A stretch of 64,000 nucleotides of DNA, taken from positions 72,892 to 136,891 of the forward strand of contig UQGG01000015.1 of assembly GCA_900540475.1 (NCBI GenBank), given 5' to 3'. Below, in pieces: positions 16,363 to 26,029 of this stretch. Source of the stretch: an uncultured Robinsoniella sp. (lineage in GTDB: Bacteria; Bacillota; Clostridia; Lachnospirales; Lachnospiraceae). Positions within the stretch are counted from its first letter, which is position 1, and each line of letters starts with the position of its first letter. The translations under genes and the position numbers were made by a program. The notes under the pieces are model-generated. The model saw nothing but the letters and a program-made list of their open reading frames with translations. It made no database searches and was not told the DNA's origin.

Positions 16363-18087
16363 TTATTGAACGATTTCAATTTCTTCCGGTGCCTCCACCT
16401 GCACATCCATTGTTCCATCCGGCCGGTTTATGCAGGACACCTGAATTTCCCCATATGGAGTGGGATATTTGCCGCTTGCCCAGCTGAGATCCCCCAAGTC
16501 CGGTTTTACCGCTACCTTTTTACAGCCCGGCTCCAGAATCTGAATGCCCAGTACATTTTCCATCAGCCAGGGAGTTACTCCCGATGCCCATCCATGGCAG
16601 AGGCTGTGACGGTAGCCCACATAGCAGTGTCCCCCGTATGTGCCGTGTACATTAACTTCCTCTCCTGCTTCTGTAATCTGATCAATAGGCGCTGCATTCT
16701 CCAGCCAGTCTACGTTAAAATCCTCCCAGAAGGTAGTCGCGCCCAGGGATAACATACCACCCCAGTATTCGCGGATACATTCCAGACACCCTTTTATATC
16801 TCCAGCCATTGCGCGGGCGGTGAGAATATAATAGCCCATAAAAGTAGACATTCCTTTTGCTCCGCCAACCCTTAACAGCTGATCATTTACCGTCACCGGA
16901 TCTTTCAGTCCCGCCATAACCAAAAGTGCCGCTGCCTGTTTTGCATCCTTATAATCCGCATCAAATGACGCCAGTTTCTTCAAGTCCTCTTCACACTGGC
17001 GGACAAGCTCTTCTTCTTCCAGAACCGTGAAGATTTCCTGCAATTTCTGTGTTGCCATGGCATGCAGCGCCTGCAGCCCCGCATCTACAACGGGCTGGTT
17101 CTGGAAAGACGGCCAGTCAACAAACCGTACTTCCGGTGTATTGTCTTTGCCATTTTCATCAATGCCTTTTGACAGCTGTCTGTAAAGTCCCTTCAGATAC
17201 TCCCTCTGGGTTTTCAGGTATGCCAGATCACCGGTGTGTATAAACCAGTCATGCTGTATGATTATCCACCACATAGAATATGCCGGAAATCCATTCATCC
17301 AGCCCGGCAGGGGTGTTTCCTCCCGGACAAAATCCAGGCTTCTGGGTACGCTCTCATCATATCCGAATACGGATTGTATAGTGGTAACTTCAGGATGCAT
17401 ATCACCCACCCAGACCAGGCGGTCTCTTTTAATTCCATCCCATATGTAATTCTGCATATTCAGATGTACGGTATATGCCCCGGTATCCCAAATGCGGTTC
17501 AGCATGGGATCACTGCAGGTAAAGCTTCCCTTGTATGGAATATCTTTATAGATCAAAATGGACTTTACTGTCTTAATTTCCAGTTCTCCTTCGTCCAGTA
17601 AATCAATCCTTACAAACCGGAATCCGGTTTCTCCAATCCGGTTCATGCTCATATCCCGCACTTCAACGATCATATCCCGGTTTGCATGGTCGTTGGTGGC
17701 ATTGGTCTCGCCTCCGATTTCACTCATGGCCTCCATGGCGGATTCCCCGAAACGTACTCTCACCCGCATTCCCTGGGGCAGGCTTGCTTTCCATACCAGC
17801 AGGGAAATGCCGCCATGAATTTCAACGCCAAAGTCCAAAAGGATACCGGCAATTTCCCCTTTATTTTTTAAGATACACGGATTTGCCGGAACCAGAGAAA
17901 TCTGGGGGGAACGGTTCTCCAGCAAAGCCGAACTGTTTTCCACCGGGCAATTATCTCCTTGGGACTCCCACAGTATTTTCCGGGGCGTCATATATACTCT
18001 TTTTCTGTTATCTTCTTCACAATCCTCCAGAATACTGTCGTCCAGTATTCGGAAAATGTTGTTATTCTGTCCTTTATTTTCGATCAT
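16363..18087 (-). CDS. GH78-like alpha-L-rhamnosidase family protein
   Basis: A 574-residue protein with the (alpha/alpha)6 barrel of GH78-type enzymes: YIWDGIKRDRLVWVGDMHPE around residue 240 is the conserved acid-bearing segment, and GTYGGHCYVGYRHSLCHGWASG with the closing beta-sandwich is typical of the C-terminus. It is shorter than most GH78 enzymes and has a reduced N-terminal region. There is no signal peptide. ATG 18087 is preferred over 18135: the longer form has no ribosome site and its extra residues fall in a conserved non-coding leader. It sits between the MFS carrier and the GH2 gene, all on one strand. Confidence 0.78.
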   Translation of the reverse strand: MIENKGQNNNIFRILDDSILEDCEEDNRKRVYMTPRKILWESQGDNCPVENSSALLENRSPQISLVPANPCILKNKGEIAGILLDFGVEIHGGISLLVWKASLPQGMRVRVRFGESAMEAMSEIGGETNATNDHANRDMIVEVRDMSMNRIGETGFRFVRIDLLDEGELEIKTVKSILIYKDIPYKGSFTCSDPMLNRIWDTGAYTVHLNMQNYIWDGIKRDRLVWVGDMHPEVTTIQSVFGYDESVPRSLDFVREETPLPGWMNGFPAYSMWWIIIQHDWFIHTGDLAYLKTQREYLKGLYRQLSKGIDENGKDNTPEVRFVDWPSFQNQPVVDAGLQALHAMATQKLQEIFTVLEEEELVRQCEEDLKKLASFDADYKDAKQAAALLVMAGLKDPVTVNDQLLRVGGAKGMSTFMGYYILTARAMAGDIKGCLECIREYWGGMLSLGATTFWEDFNVDWLENAAPIDQITEAGEEVNVHGTYGGHCYVGYRHSLCHGWASGVTPWLMENVLGIQILEPGCKKVAVKPDLGDLSWASGKYPTPYGEIQVSCINRPDGTMDVQVEAPEEIEIVQ

Positions 18088-18172
18088 ATTTATACCTATT
18101 CCTATTACAGGCATGCCTGTAATACTGCCACACATTAACAGGCTGAAAAAATTACATTGTGGCTTCCTTTCT
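18085..18172 (-). promoter_or_regulatory. Conserved 88-base leader with stem-loop before the GH78-like gene
   Basis: From AGAAAGGAAGCCACA to the start codon this segment aligns over its whole 88 bases with 35939-36026 before the GH51 gene. It contains ATTACAGG-CATG-CCTGTAAT (18104-18123), a perfect 8-bp stem (10-bp palindrome arms), and a second possible pairing of GCCACA with TGTGGC. The 1-base indel between copies shifts the reading frame, so peptide coding does not explain the conservation. The remaining gap 18173-18240 shows nothing clear. Confidence 0.65.
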
Positions 18173-18240
18173 ATTGCTTATTTTTTCCCAGCCTTAGAGC
18201 CTGTTTGAAAATTCATTCCTGCCGTCTGCAGTTTTCCATC

Positions 18241-19560
18241 TCACGATTCATCCCTCATTTTTAATCTTGCATAACATACCGTCCCCAGAATCAGCAAACC
18301 GGAAATAATCATATTCATCTGCATAGATCCAATGGAAACCGTACCAATTTTTAAGTCTGTATTTTTAAATACCGATATTATTTTTGACCCTGTCAGACTC
18401 CCCAGAAATCCTCCACATGCGCTGAGCGCCGTATTAATGCTGAGATATTTAATCGCATTGTGAGGCCTGACATAATGATAAGGAAGCATAAACTGTGCCG
18501 TTGCAAGTCCCGTGGCAATTAATCCGCTGGTAATAAATATTACCAGAATTAGTCCAATAGAACCCGGCGTTACCAATGGCCAGAATAAAAACTGTATCCC
18601 CAGAACCATGGTTACTATGGTCAGTATATTCTTCCACGGAATATGCTGCGCGATCCTTCCCCAGCCGGAGGATACTGCGATCTGAACTCCTACCTGAAGA
18701 GTTGTCAGCATAATAATATTTGTATAATTCAAATGCAGTTCTTCCAGCATATAGGCGTTATAATAAGGATTCGCCATATTCATGGAAAAGCTAAGTAAAA
18801 ACATATAAATCAGAAAATGCAAAAACCTTTTATCCTCATGAAAAATTCGGATGCACTGCTTCAGGGATATCTGAGACTGCCCATCCAGCTGTTCTTCATA
18901 ATGAATCTTCCTGATTACAATATAATCAATCACTGCGATCACTGCCGCTATAAAAAAGATAATTGCAAAGCCAATATATTCATTGGATTTTCGCTGCAGC
19001 CCGTCAATACAGGTGCTTGCCCCGAAAGAAATAAGCGTCGTCAAACCCACTACAATTCGATCCCGGAATGCAAAAAATGTACCCTGTATATCAGGCTGGA
19101 TGGAATTTACCATCCAGTAGTTTAAACGTATCCCGGAACTGGATGCAAAAATATATGCAAAAAACAAAATCACTGATACTGCTGCAATCCGAAACTCCAC
19201 CTGGACCCCCATCAGCTTTTGAGAACCCTCAGATACCAGCAGTGGAATAAATACAATGGATAAGATTAATAATCTGGCAAGCAGAACCATCCTGTTAATC
19301 GCCTGCTTGGAATTGCGGAAAAAATCCCATATCTTCCCAAAAGGCACCTGGAGTACATTTGCCAGCAGGGGAATGGATAAAATTACACCGACCCCTGCGG
19401 CGGGTACCCCTGTATAGAGCAGGAATCCGGTCATGAGAACTCCTGACACGATACTGTTATAGACAGACCCCACAATCTGGGATACCATGAACTTCTTCTG
19501 ATTTCCATTAAAGGTGCGGACCTGGGCAAACATTCCCTTTTTCCTGTCAGCATTATCCAT
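18241..19560 (-). CDS. MFS transporter
   Basis: A 439-residue major facilitator superfamily carrier with about twelve membrane segments and the loop between segments 2 and 3 (PFGKIWDFFRNSKQAINR) in place of the usual motif A. Its position between ABC permease genes and glycosidases suggests import or export of a sugar or glycoside, but the substrate cannot be read. It begins five bases after the stop of the upstream permease (19566), which points to translational coupling; its ribosome site AAAGG overlaps that gene's end. Confidence 0.85.
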   Translation of the reverse strand: MDNADRKKGMFAQVRTFNGNQKKFMVSQIVGSVYNSIVSGVLMTGFLLYTGVPAAGVGVILSIPLLANVLQVPFGKIWDFFRNSKQAINRMVLLARLLILSIVFIPLLVSEGSQKLMGVQVEFRIAAVSVILFFAYIFASSSGIRLNYWMVNSIQPDIQGTFFAFRDRIVVGLTTLISFGASTCIDGLQRKSNEYIGFAIIFFIAAVIAVIDYIVIRKIHYEEQLDGQSQISLKQCIRIFHEDKRFLHFLIYMFLLSFSMNMANPYYNAYMLEELHLNYTNIIMLTTLQVGVQIAVSSGWGRIAQHIPWKNILTIVTMVLGIQFLFWPLVTPGSIGLILVIFITSGLIATGLATAQFMLPYHYVRPHNAIKYLSINTALSACGGFLGSLTGSKIISVFKNTDLKIGTVSIGSMQMNMIISGLLILGTVCYARLKMRDES

Positions 19561-19565
19561 AGGAA

Positions 19566-20402
19566 TCAGCCTTTGACAGCTCCACCCATCATACCCTGAA
19601 TATAATATTTCAGGCAGCTGGATGTTGCGATTAATAGCGGAATTGTTCCTATAATAAATGCAGCTGCAATTAAGCCCATATCATTTGTTCCCTTACCTGC
19701 CGCATTATTAAATACGACCTGGCAGAAGGTCTTCACTTCATCTCCGCCGGTCAAGGCAATCGTCGGCCAGATATAATCATTGTACATTGCAACAACTGAT
19801 GTAATTCCAACCGTAATTAAAATTGGTTTGGAAAGCGGTACCGCAACCTTGGCAAATGCATAAATTTCACTGGCACCGTCTATCTTTGCAGCTTCAAAAA
19901 TATCATTGGGAAGACCTTTGAAAAATGCCTCAGCCAGGATAATGCCAAAGACCTGCTGCCCTGCTACATAAGGTATAATTAAGCCCCAGTAGGTATTTAA
20001 AATATGGAGATTTTTAATAATATTATAGTTTGGTATAATTAATAATGTATAAGGAACCATCATAACAGCCATCAAGAGTGAAAATAAAATATTTTTACCT
20101 TTGAACTTCATTCTTCCGAAAGCATAACCCGACATAGCTACGATAATGATGATTAATACAAGGGAAATTCCGCATACATAAAGGGAATTTAAAATAGGAC
20201 GGAAAACAAATTTAAATGCCTTGATAAAATTAACCCAGTATATTTCTCTTGGAAGCCCCAGAAAATCATTAGCAATCATTACATTGGGTTTCAGTGACAT
20301 ATTTATAAGCATAACGAAGGGAAAGAAGGTGATAACCAATAAAGCAATGATCAGCAGTCTGCTGATAATGTACCCGACTCCGATTTTTCTTTTACTGTGC
20401 AT
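19566..20402 (-). CDS. Carbohydrate ABC transporter permease (MalG type)
   Basis: The second inner-membrane subunit of a CUT1 sugar importer, 278 residues with six membrane segments. The EAA loop reads EAAKIDGASEIYAFAKVAVPLSKP, the site that contacts the ATPase. The C-terminus YIQGMMGGAVKG is characteristic of MalG-type subunits. It follows the MalF-type gene by one base. No ATPase gene is nearby, as is usual where a shared MsmX-type ATPase serves several importers. Confidence 0.93.
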   Translation of the reverse strand: MHSKRKIGVGYIISRLLIIALLVITFFPFVMLINMSLKPNVMIANDFLGLPREIYWVNFIKAFKFVFRPILNSLYVCGISLVLIIIIVAMSGYAFGRMKFKGKNILFSLLMAVMMVPYTLLIIPNYNIIKNLHILNTYWGLIIPYVAGQQVFGIILAEAFFKGLPNDIFEAAKIDGASEIYAFAKVAVPLSKPILITVGITSVVAMYNDYIWPTIALTGGDEVKTFCQVVFNNAAGKGTNDMGLIAAAFIIGTIPLLIATSSCLKYYIQGMMGGAVKG

Positions 20403-20403
20403 A

Positions 20404-21279
20404 CTAATCTTCCTCCTTCAAGAATCTTCTGGTTAGCAAAGTTAAAATGATAATTACAATAAACAAAATTACTCCTAATGCAGAAGCATATCCAAACTTT
20501 CCATCCCCGAATGCAATCTTATACATCTGCATCGCCGGTATCATCGTTGCATAACCCGGACCGCCTCCCGTAGTAGCCGCAACCAGTCCAAAGCCAGACA
20601 GGCTTCCGATTAAAGAAAGTGTTACTACAATTTTCATATATGATTTCACATTTGGCAGATGAATATCTTTTACTACATTAAATTTGGTAGCCCCGTCAAC
20701 AATGGCTGCTTCATATAATTCCTCACCGATCATATTGAGTCCGGAATGGAAAATCAAAAAGTACATGCCTGATACAAATGGGAATCCTACGAGAATAATA
20801 CATATGAGCGCCGTGGATTTATCATTCAGCCAATTATGGGTTAGATTATTCATGCCGATAGCTTTTAAAATTGAGTTAAAACCAAAGTTTGGATTGTAAA
20901 GATATTTCCAAATTAAAATCGTCACGATAGATGGAACTAACATGGGAACAACAAATGCTGTTTTAATAATATTTGCTACTTTAGATCTTTTAATAAAAAA
21001 TAATAGTTCTGCCGCCAGCAGTGGGAAAAAGACACTGCAGAAAACAGCTGCAACGGTAATAATTGCCTGGTTTTTAAATGATGTTAAAAACATTTCATCT
21101 TTAAATGCTGCAATATAATTTTCAAATCCCACCATTTTAGATGAAATTCCAAATGTTGAATCTGTAAATGACGTATAAAATGCATTACCAATAGAAAAGT
21201 AAGAAAAAACCGCCAGCAATAAAAAGGTTGGTGCGATAAAGAAATATGGCAATAATTTCATTTTCAGAGATTTATTCAT
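20404..21279 (-). CDS. Carbohydrate ABC transporter permease (MalF type)
   Basis: A 291-residue permease with six membrane segments and the EAA loop EAAIVDGATKFNVVKDIHLPNVKSY. It is the first membrane subunit of the importer whose binding lipoprotein is encoded at 21429-23114. ATG 21279 follows a GAGGAGGACC site. A 149-base gap with a hairpin separates it from the binding-protein gene. Confidence 0.93.
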   Translation of the reverse strand: MNKSLKMKLLPYFFIAPTFLLLAVFSYFSIGNAFYTSFTDSTFGISSKMVGFENYIAAFKDEMFLTSFKNQAIITVAAVFCSVFFPLLAAELLFFIKRSKVANIIKTAFVVPMLVPSIVTILIWKYLYNPNFGFNSILKAIGMNNLTHNWLNDKSTALICIILVGFPFVSGMYFLIFHSGLNMIGEELYEAAIVDGATKFNVVKDIHLPNVKSYMKIVVTLSLIGSLSGFGLVAATTGGGPGYATMIPAMQMYKIAFGDGKFGYASALGVILFIVIIILTLLTRRFLKEED

Positions 21280-21380
21280 ATGGTCCTCCTCGTTTCTGAT
21301 TGAGCAGTGTGACTGAAAAACGCTTTCACACCACTTTTATTCGCAGTATTGCAGTAAGCTGTGACTGCAAGATGCTATTG

Positions 21381-21419
21381 GAAAAGGGTGAAGGCAATTC
21401 CTTACCATCACCCCTTTTC
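21381..21419 (-). terminator. Intercistronic hairpin after the binding-protein gene
   Basis: GAAAAGGGTGA (21381-21391) pairs with TCACCCCTTTTC (21408-21419) with one bulge, and AAGG/CCTT inside extends the stem. No U-run follows on the minus strand. Such hairpins between a binding-protein gene and its permeases usually protect the 5' mRNA or reduce read-through, giving more binding protein than permease. Confidence 0.55.
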
Positions 21420-21428
21420 TGATTTCCT

Positions 21429-23114
21429 TTATTTTGCAGTATCTGCTGTTGTAGGATCTAAGTCATATCCGGCTCTGTCCACTACATCTTTGTAATAATT
21501 CCGGTAAATCGGATCCATCTGTTCCAGGAAACTGTCTACACCAAGACTTCCTTCTGAGAACTGGAGAATTAAATCATTGTATTTTGGCTTATCAGCCTGT
21601 GTTACCATGTCCTGTCCGGTTACCCACTGTGCGCCGCGGCCAACACCGGTAGCGATAAAACCTTCTAATTTAGATGTTAATTCCGGACTTAATTCCACAC
21701 CTTTTACAACACATGGTCCCTGTACGTAATTTCCATTGGCAAGTGTCTCTTCAAAGCATAATTTTGCCTGATCCGGTGAATACCAGTATTTGTAGAAATC
21801 TTTTACACGTGCCATATGGTCATCGTCTTTGTTTGGAACGATACTGATGGCATTACCAAGGCTGTAAAGTCCTCGGATAGTCTGGCTGAAGCCTTCCGGA
21901 GCTTTTTCAAAGGACGGCAGCTGGAAAGTTGCCCATTCAAACTGCATATCTTCCGGTAACTGGTTTATGTCATTTAAAATCAAACCTGCATTCCAGCTTC
22001 CGTTGAATAAAATCGGGGAAACCTGTGATTCAAAGTCTGTAATAATCTGAGAACCATCTGCTGCAATCCAGTTTGTAGGGAAATATTGTGCCAGTTTCTG
22101 GAATTCACTCCAGACTTTTTTATTGCCCTCTGTATTGATGCCGTTTTCGGTTGCATATTTTGCCTGTCTTTCTGCACTGCCTACTACGTTAGCATCACAG
22201 TCAAGATTATTTTCATCAAATTTGAAATCTTTATTCGCTTTCATGAGATTTTCATCCCAGATTGCATCTCCGGGCTGAACCAAAAACTCATCTTCTGTAG
22301 TTCGGTAATATGCATCAGCCATTGAATTGATCAGCCATCCGCTTTCATTTCCTGCTGTAATCGGAACATCATATCCTGCTTCTTTTAATTTCTCACAGAT
22401 TTCAATCAGATTCTCATAGCTTGTGGGTACGGACAATCCCAGTTTGTCAAAGATTGTTTTATTGTAGTAAAAAGCAACTCCAATTTTATCAAACGGAAGA
22501 TAAGTCAAATGTCTGCCGCCGGATGAATTAATGGAAATCAAAAAGTCATCTTCATCAAAGGCTTCTCTTACCTTTTTACCGTCATTGTAAGGATTTACCT
22601 CATCCAGCATATCTGTCATATCGATCAGATAACCCTTGTCCACTGCAATATCAGCACTATTATTTGCAACTGCAGCAGCCAGGAAATTACCATGAACGAT
22701 ATCCGGTGCATTTTCTCTGTCATCGCTCATTGATGTCATCATTTTTGTTATGTATGAATCATTGTCAGATATAACATCCACAACTACTTTCGTTTCCGGA
22801 TGAAGCTTCATGTATTCTTCTGCAAGCTTTTTCTCGCCGGCAGTATAGAAATTATTAATCACCGCTAAGGTTATGGTATCTTCTTTTGAGGTGTCCCAGC
22901 CAACATCGGATGTACTTCCAGCTGTTGTACCCTCGCTGCCATTTTCCGTATCCTTTTTATCAGAAGCTGCTGCTTCGCTGTCCGCTGCGGACTCTTTGGA
23001 TGTTCCTTTCTGTGTTTCCCCAGCTCCTCCGTTTGCACTGCATCCGGATAAAAAGCTTGACAAAATCATTGTTGCTGCCAGAAGGCATGCTACCATTTTA
23101 TTTCTCTTTTTCAT
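21429..23114 (-). CDS. Extracellular sugar-binding lipoprotein of ABC importer
   Basis: A 561-residue family 1 extracellular solute-binding protein. The signal sequence MKKRNKMVACLLAATMILSS ends in a lipobox (LSGC, Cys about residue 25), so it is anchored on the outer face of the membrane. A Ser/Glu/Ala-rich linker to about residue 75 precedes the binding domain. It delivers an oligosaccharide to the permeases at 20404 and 19566. AAAGGAG lies upstream of ATG 23114. The gap to the LacI stop (23115-23314) is AT-rich; no operator or convincing promoter was identified there. Confidence 0.92.
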   Translation of the reverse strand: MKKRNKMVACLLAATMILSSFLSGCSANGGAGETQKGTSKESAADSEAAASDKKDTENGSEGTTAGSTSDVGWDTSKEDTITLAVINNFYTAGEKKLAEEYMKLHPETKVVVDVISDNDSYITKMMTSMSDDRENAPDIVHGNFLAAAVANNSADIAVDKGYLIDMTDMLDEVNPYNDGKKVREAFDEDDFLISINSSGGRHLTYLPFDKIGVAFYYNKTIFDKLGLSVPTSYENLIEICEKLKEAGYDVPITAGNESGWLINSMADAYYRTTEDEFLVQPGDAIWDENLMKANKDFKFDENNLDCDANVVGSAERQAKYATENGINTEGNKKVWSEFQKLAQYFPTNWIAADGSQIITDFESQVSPILFNGSWNAGLILNDINQLPEDMQFEWATFQLPSFEKAPEGFSQTIRGLYSLGNAISIVPNKDDDHMARVKDFYKYWYSPDQAKLCFEETLANGNYVQGPCVVKGVELSPELTSKLEGFIATGVGRGAQWVTGQDMVTQADKPKYNDLILQFSEGSLGVDSFLEQMDPIYRNYYKDVVDRAGYDLDPTTADTAK

Positions 23115-23314
23115 ATGACTTCGCTCCTTTAATTGTTAATTTTTAATTATTGATTTTAATTCTGTTATAATTTTATACTGAATACGTTGCGTGTTTATCG
23201 TATCTATGTTATAATTTATCCACTGTTTTCCTCTAGGCTATCGTTCCACCGGTTCCTATATGCGGGAAACAGTTTTTTTACCTCCTTTCACTGATCTTAC
23301 GCACGCATTATATA

Positions 23315-24325
23315 TCATCTGCATTTTGCAGTTGACATTCTCTTAATCAGGCTCAGCTTATTTTCAAAATATCCTGTATTTCCTTTTGATATATTGGAAT
23401 ACAGTAATTCAAAAGCTTTTTCACCGAATTTCACTTTATCCAGATTCATGGTGGTTAAAGACGGCTCCCAGTATTCTCCATAAGTAATCCCGTCAAATCC
23501 CATAACTGACACATCCTCCGGTACCCGGTACCCCTTTTCCTTAAATGCTTTTATAGCTCCCAGGGACATCAGATCATTGACACAGATCACAGCCGTAAAT
23601 TTCCTGCCGGATTTCATTAATTCGTTAGCGTAATAATAACCGTCTGTCATATCTGTAGAATAAGGGTACTTTCCGTCAAACAATAGGTCTTCCCCGCAGG
23701 GCAGTCCTAAGCGTTCCACCATCTGCCGGTAACCGATACTTCTCAAATCATAGGGAAGATTCCTTCCAAGTCCGCTTAAGTAAGCAATGTCCCGGTGTCC
23801 CAGGCTGTAGAGATATTCCATAGCTTCATGCATGGCGGCCATGTGGTCATTTTCTATAGAAGAAACTTTTCTGAAATCTGCTCCAACATTGCCGCTGACC
23901 AATACTTTAATCCCATTGTCAACCAAATGGTATAGCTTATCCATATTGAACTTGTAAGGAATGGCTGTTACAAATACCCCATCCAGCCTTCTGGTAATAA
24001 AGTTGTCAAAATATTCATCCAGTTTATTAAAACCGGTACAGATATTTACGAAGTAATTTTTTTCGTTTGCCGCACTTTCGAACCCTCTGACGATATCTCC
24101 AAAAAATGGATTCGAAATATTCTCTAATACAATTCCTATTTGCATCGTCTTTTTTGTAGACATGCTTCTCGCTATCATGTCCGGCCTGTAATCCAGGACT
24201 TTCACCGCTTCCAGTACTTTCTTCACGGTTTCGTCTTTTACCTTTTCCGGATTACTTAAAGCATTTGATACCGTAGCTGTTGAAACTCCTGCCAGCTTTG
24301 CCACATCTGATCTGGTTGCTTTCAT
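23315..24325 (-). CDS. LacI family transcriptional regulator
   Basis: A 336-residue LacI-family repressor, the same length as the one at 10969 and clearly its paralogue. The DNA-binding region is TRSDVAKLAGVSTATVSNALSN at residues 3-24, followed by the hinge and sugar-binding domain. It is divergent from the GH43 gene at 24671 and precedes the ABC importer genes. Three CG-centred palindromes lie in the 345-base divergent gap, two near its own promoter and one before GH43. ATG 24325 follows AGGAG. Confidence 0.92.
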   Translation of the reverse strand: MKATRSDVAKLAGVSTATVSNALSNPEKVKDETVKKVLEAVKVLDYRPDMIARSMSTKKTMQIGIVLENISNPFFGDIVRGFESAANEKNYFVNICTGFNKLDEYFDNFITRRLDGVFVTAIPYKFNMDKLYHLVDNGIKVLVSGNVGADFRKVSSIENDHMAAMHEAMEYLYSLGHRDIAYLSGLGRNLPYDLRSIGYRQMVERLGLPCGEDLLFDGKYPYSTDMTDGYYYANELMKSGRKFTAVICVNDLMSLGAIKAFKEKGYRVPEDVSVMGFDGITYGEYWEPSLTTMNLDKVKFGEKAFELLYSNISKGNTGYFENKLSLIKRMSTAKCR

Positions 24326-24339
24326 ACACTCATCTCCTA

Positions 24340-24535
24340 TTTACTCGGGTAAATTATTTTTTTAAATAAATGGAATGATAAAATCATTCCCTGTTGGTAT
24401 TTTTTGTATATTATGTATTGTTATTTTCAAATTCTATGTAAATTCTTATCGAATTTGATCCTTTTGTATAAGTAGATCTTACCAGAGATACGTGTTATTG
24501 TCAATAGTTATTTAATAAAAATTTACCCGAGTATA
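24340..24535 (-). promoter_or_regulatory. lacI promoter with two operators
   Basis: On the minus strand TTGACA (24499-24504) and TAAGAT (24476-24481) are 17 bases apart. Operator TTTACCCGAGTATA (24522-24535) lies upstream of the -35; operator TTTACTCGGGTAAA (24340-24353) lies far downstream, just before the ribosome site. In between, a perfect 8-bp stem with three-base loop (24372-24390) lies in the leader. The spread sites could allow looping. Confidence 0.7.
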
Positions 24536-24583
24536 TTTTTTATTTTTCAGAATCCTGATTTCATATAAAAGGAAAACAGATCA

Positions 24584-24647
24584 TTGACAGCAGCTAATTT
24601 TATATGTTATTGTGAAGTTACTATTTTTTTGCTACTCGAGTAGCAAA
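24584..24647 (+). promoter_or_regulatory. GH43 promoter and LacI operator (20-bp palindrome)
   Basis: TTGACA (24584-24589) and TATTGT (24608-24613) are 18 bases apart. A perfect 20-base palindrome with core GCTACTCGAGTAGC occupies 24628-24647, a few bases after the expected transcript start, the classic place for repression. The ribosome site AGAAAGGAA follows at about 24654. Confidence 0.75.
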
Positions 24648-24670
24648 TATTAAAGAAAGGAATTTATTTT

Positions 24671-25921
24671 ATGAATCCGATACTGCCTTTAACACATTTT
24701 GTACCTGACGGGGAAGCCCGCCTTATGCCTGACGGCCGCATGTACCTCTATGGTTCTTATGATATCAGCGGCGAAACCACATACTGCAGCGATGTGCTGC
24801 ATGTTTTTTCAACGGATGATCTCATCCACTGGACAGACCATGGCATCTGTCTGCAAAGCAGTGATATTCCCTGGGCAAAGGAGGGCTCCCTGATGTATGC
24901 CCCGGACTGTATCTGCAAAGACGGGAAGTACTATCTTTATTTCTGTATGACCAATTCCTATGAAGGCGTGGCTGTTTCCGATACTCCCTGTGGATATTTC
25001 ACTGATCCCGTTGCGGTTCCTTATGCAGACGGTTCCGGCATTGATCCTTCCGTATTTATCGATGACGATGGCCAGGCTTACTATTATTGGGGGCAGTTCC
25101 AGCTGTCCGGCGCAAAACTGAATACCGATATGAAGTCATTGGATCTTTCTTCCTTAGATTCCTGTCTGATTGATGAAAAGCGCCATGGATTTCACGAAGG
25201 TGCCTCTATGCGCAAACGGAACGGGCTTTACTACCTGGTGTACACTGACACTGCCAGAGGCAGGGCGACCTGCATGTCATATGCCGTTTCCCGCTCCCCT
25301 TTAGGTCCTTTTCAAAAAGGAGGCGTGATCATCGACAATATTTACTGCGATCCCCAGACCTGGAACAATCACGGATGTATTGCTGAATATAAAGATCAGT
25401 GGTATGTGTTCTACCACCGCTCCTCCCAGAACTCCAAATTCAACCGCAGAATGTGTATCGAGAAAATTTATTTTGATGAAAACGGTGGTATTCCGGAGGT
25501 TCCTATGACTTCCCAGGGTGCTTCTGAACCGCTGAAAGCTGACGGAACATATGCGGCTTCCCTTGCCTGCCAGGTGAGAAACGGACCCTTCCTTTGCCCC
25601 GACGAAAACGGCGGCGGTGAAATCCTTTCCCATATCTGCAATAATTCCTGGGCTGCTTACCGCTATTTTTCCTTTGAAGCTCCCCGGTCATTTACAGTCA
25701 CCGCCGCTGCCCGCATAAACGGTGGAATCGTTGAAATATGGGCAGATGACGAGGTCATCGGTTCCTGCCTGGTACCGCCAACCGGCGGATGGAACGTCTG
25801 GCAGTCTTTTACCTGTGACCTCCTTCCGGTAACCGGCGTGAAAACCCTGTACCTTACCTTCCATGGAAATGATTTAGACAGGCGTTTAATGGATATAAAG
25901 GAATTTACATTTCGAAAATAA
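24671..25921 (+). CDS. GH43 glycoside hydrolase with C-terminal binding module
   Basis: A 416-residue protein: a GH43 propeller over residues 1-290 and a CBM6-like beta-sandwich after that (SFTVTAAARINGGIVEIWADDEVIGSC). Catalytic residues are Asp in VPDGEAR (about residue 13), Asp in GIDPSVF (about 122) and Glu in FHEGASM (about 178). Relatives are arabinan- or xylan-side-chain hydrolases. No signal peptide is present. It is controlled by the divergent LacI and is followed by a strong terminator. Exact specificity is open. Confidence 0.85.
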   Translation: MNPILPLTHFVPDGEARLMPDGRMYLYGSYDISGETTYCSDVLHVFSTDDLIHWTDHGICLQSSDIPWAKEGSLMYAPDCICKDGKYYLYFCMTNSYEGVAVSDTPCGYFTDPVAVPYADGSGIDPSVFIDDDGQAYYYWGQFQLSGAKLNTDMKSLDLSSLDSCLIDEKRHGFHEGASMRKRNGLYYLVYTDTARGRATCMSYAVSRSPLGPFQKGGVIIDNIYCDPQTWNNHGCIAEYKDQWYVFYHRSSQNSKFNRRMCIEKIYFDENGGIPEVPMTSQGASEPLKADGTYAASLACQVRNGPFLCPDENGGGEILSHICNNSWAAYRYFSFEAPRSFTVTAAARINGGIVEIWADDEVIGSCLVPPTGGWNVWQSFTCDLLPVTGVKTLYLTFHGNDLDRRLMDIKEFTFRK

Positions 25922-25967
25922 ATTACACTTCTGAAATGAATTTGCATTTATAAATAATATCGCAAAA

Positions 25968-26023
25968 TACCTCTTTGTTTTAAGATTTCATCTGAATTTC
26001 TTAAAACAAAAAGGTACTTTTTT
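25968..26023. terminator. Bidirectional terminator between GH43 and aldolase
   Basis: An 18-base stem, TACCTCTTTG... paired with ...CAAAAAGGTA (25968-25985 with 25999-26016, one mismatch), is followed by a T-run on the plus strand. It separates two convergent genes. Confidence 0.85.
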
Positions 26024-26029
26024 GTCTCG

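Noticed and set aside
18088..18135. Longer start (ATG 18135) for the GH78-like protein
   Set aside because: The extra residues lie in the conserved hairpin leader, whose conservation is out of frame relative to the GH51 copy, and there is no ribosome site before it.
23222..23276. Terminator-like hairpin (CTGTTT...AAACAG with T-run)
   Set aside because: The T-run is on the plus strand, where no gene reads into it; the loop is over 30 bases long, and the minus strand, which is transcribed here, has no U-run.
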